Position numbers and translations under genes: made by a program. A DNA stretch of 64,000 nt from Caulobacter vibrioides (lineage in GTDB: Bacteria > Pseudomonadota > Alphaproteobacteria > Caulobacterales > Caulobacteraceae), in NCBI RefSeq assembly GCF_002310375.3, contig NZ_CP023315.3:2790001-2854000 (forward strand), written 5' to 3'. Position 1 is the first letter of the stretch, and each line of letters begins with the position of its first letter. The notes beneath the pieces are model-generated. The model made no database searches and was not told the origin of the DNA. It saw only the letters and a program-made list of their open reading frames with translations. Shown here in pieces: positions 25,941 through 34,701 of the stretch.

Positions 25941-26537
25941 CTACTCGCCCTTGCGCCGCACGAACCGCAACGCCGTGTGCGTGCTCGAAAACCCGCACAC
26001 CTTGGTGTCCGAGAACCCCATGCCGCGCGCCGCGCCCAGGATGTCGGTGTCCTTCAGCGGCGCGCCCTTGCCCTTGCGCGAGACGACCCAGATCGCGCCC
26101 TTGTCGGCCAGGGCGCCCTTCCAGTCGTCCATGCGGTCGAGATCGGCCAGATCTTCGGCGGCCAGGAACAGGAGATCGATCCCCTCCTCGGCCTCGACCG
26201 GCTCCACGCGGGTCGCCAGCTCTTCAAGGAACGCCTCGTCCTCGACCCCGTCGATCACCACGGTCATGCCGGGCTTCACGCCCAGCTTGTCCAGGCGCGA
26301 GGGCGGGTTGAGGATCGCGTGGACCCACTTGTCGGCCTGGCCAGGCTCCAGGGTGAAGCGCGTGCCGTCGCTCAAGACCAGGTCGTCGCCCTGGGCGCGG
26401 ACGTTCTTGAGGGCGTGGCCCTGATAGATGCCGCGCACAGCGCCACGGAAGATCAGCTTGGGCGGCTCCCACAGAAGCTTGCCCTCGCTTTCGCCGTCGG
26501 ACAGCTGGCCCCAGACGCCGCTCGCCTCCTTACCCAT
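25941..26537 (-). CDS. DUF3052-like protein
   Basis: A 198-residue protein. The N-terminal half (GKLLWEPPKLIFRGAVRGIYQGHAL) is of unknown type; the C-terminal half (LGVKPGMTVVIDGV, then ALADKGAIWVVSRKGKG, then GFSDTKVCGFSSTHTALRFVRR) matches DUF3052, small proteins of unknown function. Its ATG at 26535-26537 is 2 bp from the crotonase stop, so the two are one operon. No membrane segment. Confidence 0.7.
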   Translation of the reverse strand: MGKEASGVWGQLSDGESEGKLLWEPPKLIFRGAVRGIYQGHALKNVRAQGDDLVLSDGTRFTLEPGQADKWVHAILNPPSRLDKLGVKPGMTVVIDGVEDEAFLEELATRVEPVEAEEGIDLLFLAAEDLADLDRMDDWKGALADKGAIWVVSRKGKGAPLKDTDILGAARGMGFSDTKVCGFSSTHTALRFVRRKGE

Positions 26538-26539
26538 CC

Positions 26540-27337
26540 TCAGGCGCCCTTGAACACAGGCGCGCGCTTTTCGAGGATCGCGTCGACGCCTTCCATGTGG
26601 TCCTCGGTGTGGTGGGCGATGGCCTGGGCCGCCGCGCTCATCTCCATAAGCGTGTCGTAGCTGGCGGTCTGGCCGTGCTTGAGCAGACTCTTGGCCATGC
26701 GCAGGGCGTGCGGTGGCTGGACCGCGATCCGCTCGGCCAGGGCCAGGGCCTCGCCCATCAGGTCGCCGGCCGGAACGGCCTTGCTGATCAAGCCCCACTC
26801 GGCCGCCTTGGCTGCGTCGATGACGTCGCCGGTGAACAGGAGCTCGGCCGCACGGCTCATGCCGATCGTGCGCGGCATCAGCCAGGCGCCGCCGTCGCCG
26901 GGGATCAAGCCCAGCTTCAGGAAGGTGACGCCGAACCGCGCGGTGTCGGCGGCGATGCGGATGTCGGTCATGCAGGCCACGTCGCAGCCCAGGCCGATCG
27001 CCGCGCCGTTGACCGCCGCGATCGAGGGAACTTCCAGGCCATAGATGGCGCGGACAATCCGGTGAATGTTCTTGCGATAGCCGTCGCGCACCTTGACGCC
27101 GTTGCCGCCGAACGCGCCTTCGCGGGCCTTCATCGCCTTGACGTCGCCGCCGGCCGAGAAGGCCTTGCCAGCGCCGGTCAGGATCACGCAGCGGATGTCC
27201 TGGTCGTCGTTGATCGCCTCGCAGGCCGCCGCCACCTGGTCGCCATCGCCCGGCGCGCCCAGCGCATTCATGGCGTCAGGACGATTCAAGGTGAGGATGG
27301 CGATGTGGCCACGCTTTTCGGTGAGGATCAAAGACAA
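26540..27337 (-). CDS. crotonase (enoyl-CoA hydratase/isomerase) family protein
   Basis: A 265-residue crotonase. The oxyanion-hole segments are AGKAFSAGGDVKAM (about 56-69) and NGAAIGLGCDVACMTDIR (110-127), followed by LGLIPGDGGAWLMPR. At the two positions occupied by catalytic glutamates in classical hydratases (GGGCE and FGQPE) it has D119 and F139, so simple hydratase activity is doubtful; isomerase, hydrolase or another CoA reaction is possible. It is co-directional with the DUF3052-like gene. Confidence 0.88.
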   Translation of the reverse strand: MSLILTEKRGHIAILTLNRPDAMNALGAPGDGDQVAAACEAINDDQDIRCVILTGAGKAFSAGGDVKAMKAREGAFGGNGVKVRDGYRKNIHRIVRAIYGLEVPSIAAVNGAAIGLGCDVACMTDIRIAADTARFGVTFLKLGLIPGDGGAWLMPRTIGMSRAAELLFTGDVIDAAKAAEWGLISKAVPAGDLMGEALALAERIAVQPPHALRMAKSLLKHGQTASYDTLMEMSAAAQAIAHHTEDHMEGVDAILEKRAPVFKGA

Positions 27338-27509
27338 GGGGCGCTCCTGCTAAGGCTTGTTTTCCCCTTTCATACCCTGCTTTACGGCCCGAGACAGCCG
27401 AAGCGGCGCGAAAGACGGCCGCTGCTCATCAGATCACGAAAAAGCGACTAGCCTATGAGGCCGACACGACATTGAAATGGGTCCTGGGACGACGGAGAAG
27501 GCTGCGGCG

Positions 27510-27872
27510 ATGACCGAGCACGAGAAGGCCCGACACGTGTTGATCATCGAGGATGAAATCCTCGTCGCGTTCGAGGTCGAAGCCCTCCTGGCGGAGCAGG
27601 GCTTTACCAGTTTCGATATCGCCGACAGCCCCGGCGACGCGCTGGCCCTTGCCTTGGCCAATCCCCCGGATCTGATCACCGCCGACTATCGCATCGTGGG
27701 CGGCACCGGCGTCGAGGCCGTCGAGGCCATCCAGCGCCAGTTGGGGCATATCCCGGTCGTCTATGTCACCGGCAACGCCGATCAGGTGCGCGACGGTCTT
27801 AAGCCGGTGGTCGACAAGCCGATCTCGCCGCGCCATCTGGCCGAAGCTTGCGCGCGCGCGTTCGCGGCCTGA
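27510..27872 (+). CDS. single-domain response regulator receiver
   Basis: A 120-residue CheY-like receiver with acidic pocket E14/D15, phosphoacceptor D59 (LITADYRI), T87 (VYVTGNA) and K103 (VVDKPISP). No output domain. Stand-alone receivers of this type act with HWE/HisKA_2 kinases in alphaproteobacteria; the kinase partner could be the HWE protein at 6751 or one elsewhere. I chose the ATG at 27510, with GGAGAAGG upstream; an ATG at 27477 would add 11 residues. Confidence 0.88.
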   Translation: MTEHEKARHVLIIEDEILVAFEVEALLAEQGFTSFDIADSPGDALALALANPPDLITADYRIVGGTGVEAVEAIQRQLGHIPVVYVTGNADQVRDGLKPVVDKPISPRHLAEACARAFAA

Positions 27873-27922
27873 GTTGCGAGCGTCTTTCGCGCCCCGTACA
27901 ACCCGGCGCACGGGAGGACGCG

Positions 27923-28537
27923 ATGCACGAGATCACCACCGTCGAGGCGCTTGAGGCCCTGTACCAGCCTGCGCCGGCGCCCGCATCGACCGTCAAGGTC
28001 ACCGACCACATCACCCCGCACTACGCCGCGCTGATCCAGGCCTCGCCGTTCGTGGCCCTGGCCACCGTCGGCCCCGAGGGGCTGGACTGCAGTCCGCGCG
28101 GCGACCTGCCCGGTTTCGTCCGCATCGCCGATCCCCGCACGCTGATGCTGCCGGATCGCCGCGGCAACAACCGCATCGACTCCTTGCGCAACATCGTCCG
28201 CGATCCGCGCGTGGCCCTGCTGTTCCTGATCCCGGGCTCGGGCACGACCTTCCGCGTCAATGGTCGCGCGGTGCTGAGCGCCGATCCGGCGCTGCTCGAC
28301 AGCTTCGCCGTCGACGGCAAGCCGCCGCGCACGGTCACGGTGGTGACGGTCCATGAGGCCTATTTCCAGTGCGCCCGTGCGATCGTGCGCTCGGGCCTCT
28401 GGAAGCTCGAAAGCCAGGTGGATCCTCAGACCCTGCCGACGCCGGGCGCCATGCTCGCCGCCGCCACCGCCGGCGAGGTCGGCGGCGAGGCGTATGACCA
28501 GGACTGGCCGGAACGGGCCGCCAAGACGATGTGGTGA
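27923..28537 (+). CDS. pyridoxamine 5'-phosphate oxidase-like flavin-binding protein
   Basis: A 204-residue split-barrel protein of the COG3576 type (SPFVALATVGPEGLDCSPRGD, then LPDRRGNNRIDSLRNIVRDPRVALLFLIPG). The family binds FMN or F420 and includes uncharacterised oxidoreductases. GGGAGGA lies just upstream of the ATG at 27923. It may be co-transcribed with the receiver 50 bp upstream. True PdxH activity is unlikely given the divergent length and motifs. Confidence 0.8.
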   Translation: MHEITTVEALEALYQPAPAPASTVKVTDHITPHYAALIQASPFVALATVGPEGLDCSPRGDLPGFVRIADPRTLMLPDRRGNNRIDSLRNIVRDPRVALLFLIPGSGTTFRVNGRAVLSADPALLDSFAVDGKPPRTVTVVTVHEAYFQCARAIVRSGLWKLESQVDPQTLPTPGAMLAAATAGEVGGEAYDQDWPERAAKTMW

Positions 28538-28538
28538 A

Positions 28539-30143
28539 CTACTTCCCCGTGGTGAACCGCCGGAAGAAGCTGGTTGGCAGCCATTGCGGACGTTCGGGCG
28601 TGTTGGCGATCTCACGGATCAGGGTGGCCATGTAGGCGTTGAAACGCACCGCCGTCGGCAGGTCGAAGGGTTGGGTCAGATCGTCCTTGGGTCCGTGATA
28701 GCGCTCGGCGCGCCATTGGCGATCAGCGGCGGCTTCCGGCGATCCCGGTGGATGCGCCAGACGGCCGGCCAGGGCCGGAACGCCGGTACGAATAAAGCTG
28801 TATTGGTCGGAGCGCACGAAGCTGAGCTGATTGGGCGCCGGGTCGGGCATGACCGTGAAGCCCTGACTGGCCGCCGCGCGATGCGCGACAGGCCCGAGGG
28901 TCGATTCCTCCTCGCCCATCACGATGATGTTCGAGGCCGGGCGGGACGGCATGAACATGTCCATGTTCACATTGGCGACAATGGCGGTCTTGGCCACGGT
29001 CGGCCGCTCGGCGAAGTACTGCGATCCCAGCAGACCCTGCTCCTCGGCCGTGACCGCCACGAAGAGGATCGAGCGCTTGGGCGGCGCCCCGGCCTTCAGG
29101 GCGGCGGCCTGCTCGATCAGCGAGGCGACGCCACTGGCGTTATCCATCGCGCCATTGTTGATCGCGTCGCCGTTGATCGGCGTCCCAACGCCCAGCCCGT
29201 CCAGGTGGGCGGTGAGAACGACGTACTCCTTGGACAACACAGGGTCCGAGCCCGGCAACAGGGCCGCGACGTTGGCCGAGACCGCCTCGGTCGTCTCGCG
29301 CGCCACCGTGGCCCGCACGCTCTGATTCAGCGCAAAGCCCGGCACGGCCTTGCCCGCGTCCGCCAGAACGAGCAGCTCCCCCAGCGTTCGCCCCGAGGCT
29401 GCGAACAACTTCGACGCCATGGCGGGGTTCATGGCGGCGGTGAAGAACTCCCCCTTCACGGCGTTCATCATGGGGTCTGCGAGCCGCATCACTGGCTCAA
29501 CGGCGCGGAGCTTGGAGCGCTCCCAGGGTATTTCGACCTGCTTGGGGTTCTGGATCGTGATCAGGCCGACGGCGCCGGCCTTCTGCAAGGGCTCCCAACG
29601 CTCGCGGGCGGCGTGAGCGCGGAGCGCGCCTGAAACATTGGAAGGACCGCCGCTCAGCACCACAGCGACCTTGCCACGCAGATCAACACCGGCGAAGTCG
29701 TCGTGTCCGGCTTCCGGCATGTGCAGGCCATAGCCGATGAAGACCAACGGCGCGTCCGCCAGGCTGGCCGGTTGAGCGATGCGAGCGGTCAACACCACGT
29801 CCTCACCCAGCACAAGCGGCGTCGAGACGCCACCAGCGGTCAAGGTGACGCTGGAACGATCCGGAAAGACGCGCTGCACGGTGAACGCCACAGATTGCAT
29901 ATAGCCTTGCGTCCCCGCCGGCTTCAGGCCGTGGGCGGCGAAGCGGTCGGCGACATAGGCCGCGGCGCGGTCGTATCCGGGCGTTCCCGCCAGGCGGCCT
30001 TCCATGCCGTCGTCGGCCAACGCCTTGACGTGGCTCCACCAACGCTCGGTCGCCGGCGGATCGGCTGCGTGGGCCATGGAGGAGGATGCGGCCGCGACAA
30101 CGGCCGCCGCAACGGCCCAGCGAAAGGTCGAAAGCTTGATCAT
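28539..30143 (-). CDS. exported M28-family zinc aminopeptidase with PA domain
   Basis: A 534-residue secreted peptidase. A Sec signal (MIKLSTFRWAVAAAVVAAAS, cleavage near ...AHA) is followed by a PA domain (FAGVDLRGKVAVVLSGGP) and the M28 catalytic domain with metal-ligand segments LTAHLDGLG, MDNASGVASL and VTAEEQGLLGSQYF. It probably trims peptides in the periplasm or medium. I chose the ATG at 30143, the start of the signal peptide, over one 51 nt upstream. The C-terminus includes YHGPKDDLTQPFDLP, with the last ligand His. Confidence 0.9.
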   Translation of the reverse strand: MIKLSTFRWAVAAAVVAAASSSMAHAADPPATERWWSHVKALADDGMEGRLAGTPGYDRAAAYVADRFAAHGLKPAGTQGYMQSVAFTVQRVFPDRSSVTLTAGGVSTPLVLGEDVVLTARIAQPASLADAPLVFIGYGLHMPEAGHDDFAGVDLRGKVAVVLSGGPSNVSGALRAHAARERWEPLQKAGAVGLITIQNPKQVEIPWERSKLRAVEPVMRLADPMMNAVKGEFFTAAMNPAMASKLFAASGRTLGELLVLADAGKAVPGFALNQSVRATVARETTEAVSANVAALLPGSDPVLSKEYVVLTAHLDGLGVGTPINGDAINNGAMDNASGVASLIEQAAALKAGAPPKRSILFVAVTAEEQGLLGSQYFAERPTVAKTAIVANVNMDMFMPSRPASNIIVMGEEESTLGPVAHRAAASQGFTVMPDPAPNQLSFVRSDQYSFIRTGVPALAGRLAHPPGSPEAAADRQWRAERYHGPKDDLTQPFDLPTAVRFNAYMATLIREIANTPERPQWLPTSFFRRFTTGK

Positions 30144-30189
30144 GGGGCCGACTTTCCAGCGGACCGCACAGGCTTGCAAGAGGGTTAGC

Positions 30190-30233
30190 CCCAAACAAAA
30201 GCGGCCCTGGGCTCCCCACCCAAGGCCGCTTGA
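30190..30233 (-). terminator. rho-independent terminator of dksA
   Basis: On the minus strand, AGCGGCCTTGGG pairs with CCCAGGGCCGCT around a short loop, followed by TTTTGTTTG. It lies 40 bp downstream of the dksA stop and upstream of the peptidase start, separating the two same-strand genes. Confidence 0.8.
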
Positions 30234-30272
30234 AACACATCAGTCGCCCCGAAGGGCGCGCCAAGTCAGCGC

Positions 30273-30701
30273 TTAGTCGTCACGGTGGACGCGTTCGCGA
30301 CGCTCGTGGCGTTCCTGGGCCTCGACGCTCATGGTCGCCGTCGGGCGAGCTTCCAGTCGGGCCAGGCCGATCGGCTCGCCCGTCTCCTCGCAATAGCCAT
30401 ACGAGCCGTCCTCGACGCGGCGCAGGGCCTGGTCGATCTTGGAGATCAGCTTGCGTTGACGATCGCGGGTACGAAGCTCAAGAGCCCGGTCGGTTTCCGA
30501 GGACGCGCGATCGGCCAGATCGGCGTGATTCTCGGTTTCTTTCTGGAGATGGGAAACCGTCTCGCGAGATTCGCGGAGGATCTCTTCCTTCCAAGCCAGC
30601 AGCTTTTGCTTGAAATATTCAAGCTGCCGGTCGTTCACAAAAGGCTCGTCCTCGGAAGGACGGTAGTTGGATTTCTCTACTAGAACTGTGGCCGTTTGCA
30701 T
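30273..30701 (-). CDS. dksA: DksA-type RNA polymerase secondary-channel regulator
   Basis: A 142-residue coiled-coil protein that enters the RNA polymerase secondary channel and, with ppGpp, adjusts initiation. The coiled coil runs from about residue 30 to 100 (KQKLLAWKEEILRESRETVSHL), with the tip DLADRASSETDRA and its Asp-Ala feature. The C-terminal globular part reads YGYCEETGEPIGLARLEARP-ATMSVEAQERHERR: only one of the four zinc-finger cysteines is kept, as in other alphaproteobacterial DksA proteins. I chose the ATG at 30701. The 30702-30913 gap upstream holds its promoter and no convincing gene. Confidence 0.94.
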   Translation of the reverse strand: MQTATVLVEKSNYRPSEDEPFVNDRQLEYFKQKLLAWKEEILRESRETVSHLQKETENHADLADRASSETDRALELRTRDRQRKLISKIDQALRRVEDGSYGYCEETGEPIGLARLEARPTATMSVEAQERHERRERVHRDD

Positions 30702-30913
30702 TAACGCCTCACGCCCCAATGAACTCAGCCCTCGAAGGCCGCGTGCTTATACCAAAAGGTGAGCCGTGTTCAATGAACCTCGCGTTAGTGATGCGTTCAC
30801 AAGCGCGCGTTCGCCCACGAGGCTTATTTTTTCCGGCGAAAGCGGGCGCCAGCGAGGGGCGTGTGGCCTGCGTCAGCGGCATGATCGCCTGAAGGACGCC
30901 CCCCCGGCCCATG

Positions 30914-31348
30914 CTAGCTGGCCCTGAACTGTAGCTTGGCGAGCTCAACGGCCGCCCGGGTCTCGATCTCGTTCAAAACCCCCTCCAGCCGAGGATCATC
31001 GGTCGCTTCGCGCTGCTCGCGGATGGCGCGCGAAAGCCGGTCCAGGGCGTCTGGCGAGATCTCGCCATCGATCAGGGCGATCCGCACCTCGCCTAGAATA
31101 TCGAGGATGTTGTCGGCGCGGCGCACCGCACGCTTGCGGCGCTCCAGAGGACCGCCGACGGGTCCTGCGGCCTGCAGCGCCAGAAGCGCATCCACCGAGC
31201 CCACGCCGGTCAGGCCGCCGACCGAGGCGGTGCTGGCCGCGCCGCTGGCGGCGTTGACCGAGGGCAGCGAGAAGCCTGACGAACCACCGGCCGGCTTGGC
31301 TCGCGACGCGCCGGTCGCCGAGACGCCCCCCGTGCTGGAAACCTTCAT
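30914..31348 (-). CDS. fliX: flagellar assembly regulator FliX
   Basis: A 144-residue FliX homologue. In Caulobacter FliX links completion of the early flagellar structure to FlbD, which activates sigma-54 class III/IV genes. The N-terminal 60 residues are Ser/Gly/Ala-rich and disordered (MKVSSTGGVSATGASRAK); the C-terminal part is helical (RRADNILDILGEVRIALIDG). I chose the ATG at 31348 for this family start. It is divergent from flgI, and a CtrA-type site lies 70-84 bp upstream. Confidence 0.92.
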   Translation of the reverse strand: MKVSSTGGVSATGASRAKPAGGSSGFSLPSVNAASGAASTASVGGLTGVGSVDALLALQAAGPVGGPLERRKRAVRRADNILDILGEVRIALIDGEISPDALDRLSRAIREQREATDDPRLEGVLNEIETRAAVELAKLQFRAS

Positions 31349-31417
31349 CCGACAGCTCCAAAAGCCAAGCGCGCGAGTCACTCACCTCGCTGCGTACAGC
31401 ACTATCAGTCCCGCCGC

Positions 31418-31432
31418 TTGAAGTATGGTTAA
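31418..31432 (-). promoter_or_regulatory. CtrA-type binding site upstream of fliX
   Basis: On the minus strand the sequence is TTAA-N7-TCAA, one mismatch from the CtrA consensus TTAA-N7-TTAA, and it contains the exact half-site TTAACCAT. The position is suitable for a CtrA-activated early flagellar promoter. A GAGTC (CcrM-type GANTC) site lies at 31375-31379, closer to the fliX start. Confidence 0.65.
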
Positions 31433-31523
31433 TGCCGGGCAGATTCTGCCGTGAGGCGCCATCCTGACCAGCGCCCATTGTGGAAACCCTTGAGTCACAA
31501 GGGATTGGACGCGTTCATAAAAC

Positions 31524-31539
31524 TGGCCCGCTTCTGGCA
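31524..31539 (+). promoter_or_regulatory. sigma-54 promoter of flgI
   Basis: TGGCCCG-N4-TGGCA has GG and GC at the exact -24/-12 spacing and matches the TGGCCCG form seen in Caulobacter flagellar sigma-54 promoters, with one mismatch in the -12 box. It would start transcription about 25-30 bp before the flgI ATG, consistent with FlbD/sigma-54 control of ring genes. Confidence 0.7.
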
Positions 31540-31578
31540 TGGGGCGGCGCGGGGACGTCTCCCCGCCACGGGACAGCC

Positions 31579-32691
31579 ATGCCGCGTTCATTCTTTCGCA
31601 CCGTTCTGACCGCCCTGGTCGCCGCCTCTTGCCTGGTCGGCGCGCCGGCGCTGGCCAAGTCGCGGATCAAGGACATCGTCGCCTTCGAGGGCGTCCGCGA
31701 GAACCAGCTGATCGGCTACGGCATCGTCGTGGGCCTCAACGGCACCGGCGACAGCCTGCGCAACGCGCCGATGACCAAGCAGAGCCTCGAGGCCATGCTG
31801 GAGCGGCAGGGCGTCAATGTTCGCGACAACAATCTGAACACCAAGAACACCGCCGCGGTCATGGTCACCGCCAACCTGCCGCCGTTCTCGGCCTCGGGCT
31901 CGAAAGTCGACGTCACCGTCTCGACCCTGGGCGACGCCAAGAGCCTCTTGGGCGGCACCCTGCTGGTCACCAGCCTGCAGGGGGCGGACGGCCAGACCTA
32001 CGCGGTCGCCCAGGGCACGGTGCAGACGGGTTCGGTCTCGGCCGGCGGCGCCTCGGGCAGCTCGGTGATCAAGGGCGTGCCGACGGCCGGCCGCATCGCC
32101 GGCGGCGGTGTGATCGAGCGCGAGACCGGCTTCCAGATGGTCAATATGGACATCATGCGCCTGACCCTGCGCAATCCGGACTTCACCACCGCTCGCCGCG
32201 TGGCCGACGCCATCAACGCCAAGTTCCCCGGCTGCGCCCAGGCCCAGAACCCGACGATCATCGCCACCCGGCCGCCGCCCGGCATGGACATGATCAGCTT
32301 CATGACCAACATCGAGAACCTGATGGTCGAGCCCGACGGTCCGGCCAAGGTGGTGATCGACGAAGTGGCCGGCGTCATCGTCATGGGCGACGACGTGCGC
32401 ATCAGCCAGGTCGCCATCGCCCAGGGCAATCTGACGATCACCGTTCAGGAAAGCCCAGGCGTCAGCCAGCCCGCCCCTTTCAGCCAGGGCCAGACCGCCG
32501 TGGTCCCGCAGTCGACCGTCAATGTCGAGGAGGAGAAGGGCAAGAAGCTTCTCACCCTGGGCGGCGCGCCGTCACTGAAGAGCCTGATCGGCGGCCTCAA
32601 CGCCCTGGGCGTCACGCCGCGCGACATGATTTCGATCCTGCAGGCGGTCAAGGCCGCCGGCGCGCTGCAAGCCGACATCGAGGTGATGTGA
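31579..32691 (+). CDS. flgI: flagellar P-ring protein FlgI
   Basis: A 370-residue secreted protein that forms the P-ring around the flagellar rod in the peptidoglycan layer. The signal peptide ([18 protein letters not shown], cleavage after ALA) is followed by typical FlgI sequence: [31 protein letters not shown] and the C-terminal [25 protein letters not shown] chose the ATG at 31579 for the signal peptide. The stop shares a base with the next gene's ATG. Confidence 0.96.
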   Translation: MPRSFFRTVLTALVAASCLVGAPALAKSRIKDIVAFEGVRENQLIGYGIVVGLNGTGDSLRNAPMTKQSLEAMLERQGVNVRDNNLNTKNTAAVMVTANLPPFSASGSKVDVTVSTLGDAKSLLGGTLLVTSLQGADGQTYAVAQGTVQTGSVSAGGASGSSVIKGVPTAGRIAGGGVIERETGFQMVNMDIMRLTLRNPDFTTARRVADAINAKFPGCAQAQNPTIIATRPPPGMDMISFMTNIENLMVEPDGPAKVVIDEVAGVIVMGDDVRISQVAIAQGNLTITVQESPGVSQPAPFSQGQTAVVPQSTVNVEEEKGKKLLTLGGAPSLKSLIGGLNALGVTPRDMISILQAVKAAGALQADIEVM

Positions 32692-33026
32692 TGAACGCCC
32701 TCTCCGCCCTCGCCAGCCTTACCCCGCGTATCGACGCCGCCGCGACCACCGCCAAGCAACTGGTGATGTCGGCCGAGGAGAAGGCCAAGCGCGCCCGGAT
32801 CGCCGACACCGCCAAGACCTTCGAGGCCTCGTTCCTGTCGGTCATGACCCAGCAGATGTTCGAGGGGGTCAAAACCTCCGCGCCGTTCGGCGGCGGCAAC
32901 GGCGAGGCGATGTTCAAGTCGATCCTCACCGACGCGATGTCGAAGGAAATCGCCCAGGCGGGCGGCATTGGCCTGTCGTCGACGATCCAGCGCGAAATGC
33001 TGAAGCTTCAGGGCCTGAAGGAGTAA
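32691..33026 (+). CDS. rod-binding protein, FlgJ N-terminal type (CheL)
   Basis: A 111-residue protein equivalent to the rod-capping half of FlgJ, without the muramidase domain; such stand-alone versions are called CheL in alphaproteobacteria. The family core is [20 protein letters not shown] and [21 protein letters not shown]. It starts at 32691, overlapping the flgI stop (TGATG), and is followed after 4 bp by the flbY-like gene. Confidence 0.85.
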   Translation: MNALSALASLTPRIDAAATTAKQLVMSAEEKAKRARIADTAKTFEASFLSVMTQQMFEGVKTSAPFGGGNGEAMFKSILTDAMSKEIAQAGGIGLSSTIQREMLKLQGLKE

Positions 33027-33030
33027 AGTC

Positions 33031-33480
33031 ATGGCCATCGCCGCCGTCGACGCCGACGATCGCGTCCACCAGCTGATCCTGCTGACCGAACGCCTGACCG
33101 ACCTGATCGCCAAGGAAGCGGTCGCCTTCGAGACGCATCGCCCGCACGAGGCGGCGCGGTACGTCGAGGAGACCGCCAAGCTCGCCAACCTGTATCGCCA
33201 TGAGTCGATGCGGGTCCGCGCCAATGTCGCGCTGGTCGAGAGCGCGCGTCTGGAGCTGCGTCAGCGGCTGATGCGCGCCACCGAGGCCTTCGACGCCGTG
33301 CTGGCCCGCCAGGCGCGCGCGGTGAACGCAGCCAAGACCGTCACCGAGGGCCTCGTCCACGCGGTGGCGCAGGAGATCGCCAGCCAGCGCGCCGCGCCCG
33401 CCACCACCTATGGCGCCGGCGGCATGGTCACCGATCGGCCACAGCACGGCGCGGCGATCACGCTGAACCGTAAGGCCTAA
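33031..33480 (+). CDS. flbY: FlbY-like/FlgN-type flagellar protein
   Basis: A 149-residue helical protein (RVHQLILLTERLTDLIAKEAVAFE, then ARLELRQRLMRATEAFDAVL) with the length and helix pattern of FlgN-type export chaperones, and in the place expected for Caulobacter flbY downstream of flgI and cheL. FlgN proteins bind hook-associated proteins. The symbol rests on synteny and general similarity rather than on a decisive motif. Confidence 0.7.
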   Translation: MAIAAVDADDRVHQLILLTERLTDLIAKEAVAFETHRPHEAARYVEETAKLANLYRHESMRVRANVALVESARLELRQRLMRATEAFDAVLARQARAVNAAKTVTEGLVHAVAQEIASQRAAPATTYGAGGMVTDRPQHGAAITLNRKA

Positions 33481-33574
33481 GGTCGCGCAAGGCCCAGGCG
33501 CCCGCAAGGATCGGGTGGAGAGCAAGGCCCGGTTGACGGCATCCAGAGGCGTTCAATCGCTTCGGAGCCCATCC

Positions 33575-34045
33575 ATGTCCTTTGTCATTTCCGGCCTGCC
33601 CGCCGAAAACTTCGCCCCCCTGTTCGCCCTGGACGATGCGGCCCTGGCCGCGCGGGGCGTCGTTCGGCGCAAAGCCACCGCCAAGCCCGGCTTTCCATGC
33701 CGTATCGCGTTGCGAGACGCCGAGATCGGCGAAACCGTGCTGCTGCTCAACCACGCCCATCAGACCGCAGACACGCCGTATCGCTCGTCCTACGCCATCT
33801 ATGTCAGCAAAAGCGCTGTCGCGGCCTGGACCGGCGAGAACACCCTGCCGCCCGCTATGCTGGGGCGCCCGATCGCGCTGCGCGCCTTCGACGAAAGCGG
33901 GATGCTGCTGAACGCCGAGATCGCCAGGGACGAGGCCCTGCCGGCCGCCATCGAACGTCAACTGGCGACGCCCAGCGCGGCTTACCTCCACGCCCACAAC
34001 GCCGCGCACGGCTGTTTCGTGACCCGGATCGACCGCGCGGCTTGA
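33575..34045 (+). CDS. DUF1203 family protein
   Basis: A 156-residue protein with the full DUF1203 pattern: FVISGLPAENFAPLFAL, KPGFPCRIALRDAEIGETVLLLNH, TPYRSSYAIYV and the C-terminal AYLHAHNAAHGCFVTRIDRA. The function of the family is unknown. The ATG at 33575 starts at the family boundary; an ATG at 33515 would add a non-conserved leader. It is convergent with the methyltransferase gene. Confidence 0.85.
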   Translation: MSFVISGLPAENFAPLFALDDAALAARGVVRRKATAKPGFPCRIALRDAEIGETVLLLNHAHQTADTPYRSSYAIYVSKSAVAAWTGENTLPPAMLGRPIALRAFDESGMLLNAEIARDEALPAAIERQLATPSAAYLHAHNAAHGCFVTRIDRAA

Positions 34046-34052
34046 AGCCGGT

Positions 34053-34685
34053 TCAGGGTGTCAGCGTAAAGACGCCCGCCCGCCGTGCGGCGCCGTTAGG
34101 ATCACCAAAGTCGGCGACCTGATACTCCGCCACCAAGGCCAGTCTCTTGGCCGGCAGGAACACGCGCCAGGGATCGCCGATCAGCACGGCGATCCCGACA
34201 GCCTGGCAGCGCTCTAGGAAGTCCATCACGCGTGTCGCCAGATCCTGGTCATAGAACAGGTCCCCAACCAGGATCAGGTGGGCGCCCGGAACATCGCCCG
34301 TCGTCAGGTCGCCAAGGACCGTCTCGACTGCGACACCGTTGGCGTCGGCGTTGAGGCGCGTCGCCGCAAGCGCGTAGGGATCGACATCGGCCGCACGCAC
34401 CTGGAGCGCGCCCGCCAGCGCCGCAGCGATGGCCACAAGCCCGGATCCGGCGCCCAGATCCAGAACCCGTCGTCCGGCCACGCGTTCGGGATGGTCCAGG
34501 ACATGCCGGGCCAGGGCGAGGCCGCCGCCCCACGGGCGCGCCCAATAGGGGGAGCCAAAGTCTGGATCAGCCTTGGCCAGCCGCATCAGGCCGCTCCGAG
34601 GCGTCGCGCGATGCAGGCGCACCTCGGGTATTCCCGGGGTCGGCTCCAGCGGCAGATGTTCGCGAATGAAGGCGTCAAGGTTCAA
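34053..34685 (-). CDS. class I SAM-dependent methyltransferase (ETFB lysine/PrmA-like)
   Basis: A 210-residue methyltransferase with SAM motif I VLDLGAGSGLVAIAAA (about residues 73-88), AADVDPYALAA (motif II) and LILVGDLFYDQDLA, where the D-x-F/Y-Y segment resembles protein lysine methyltransferases of the METTL20 (ETFB) and COG3897 groups. PYWARPWGGGLALARH upstream of motif I fits the same group. A role in methylating electron transfer flavoprotein is likely but not proven. Confidence 0.8.
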   Translation of the reverse strand: MNLDAFIREHLPLEPTPGIPEVRLHRATPRSGLMRLAKADPDFGSPYWARPWGGGLALARHVLDHPERVAGRRVLDLGAGSGLVAIAAALAGALQVRAADVDPYALAATRLNADANGVAVETVLGDLTTGDVPGAHLILVGDLFYDQDLATRVMDFLERCQAVGIAVLIGDPWRVFLPAKRLALVAEYQVADFGDPNGAARRAGVFTLTP

Positions 34686-34701
34686 GCCCGGGACTAAGGC
34701 C

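Noticed and set aside
30709..30948. 79-codon minus-strand ORF upstream of dksA
   Set aside because: Overlaps the fliX 3' end and the dksA promoter region, with unusual composition and no ribosome site; likely chance.
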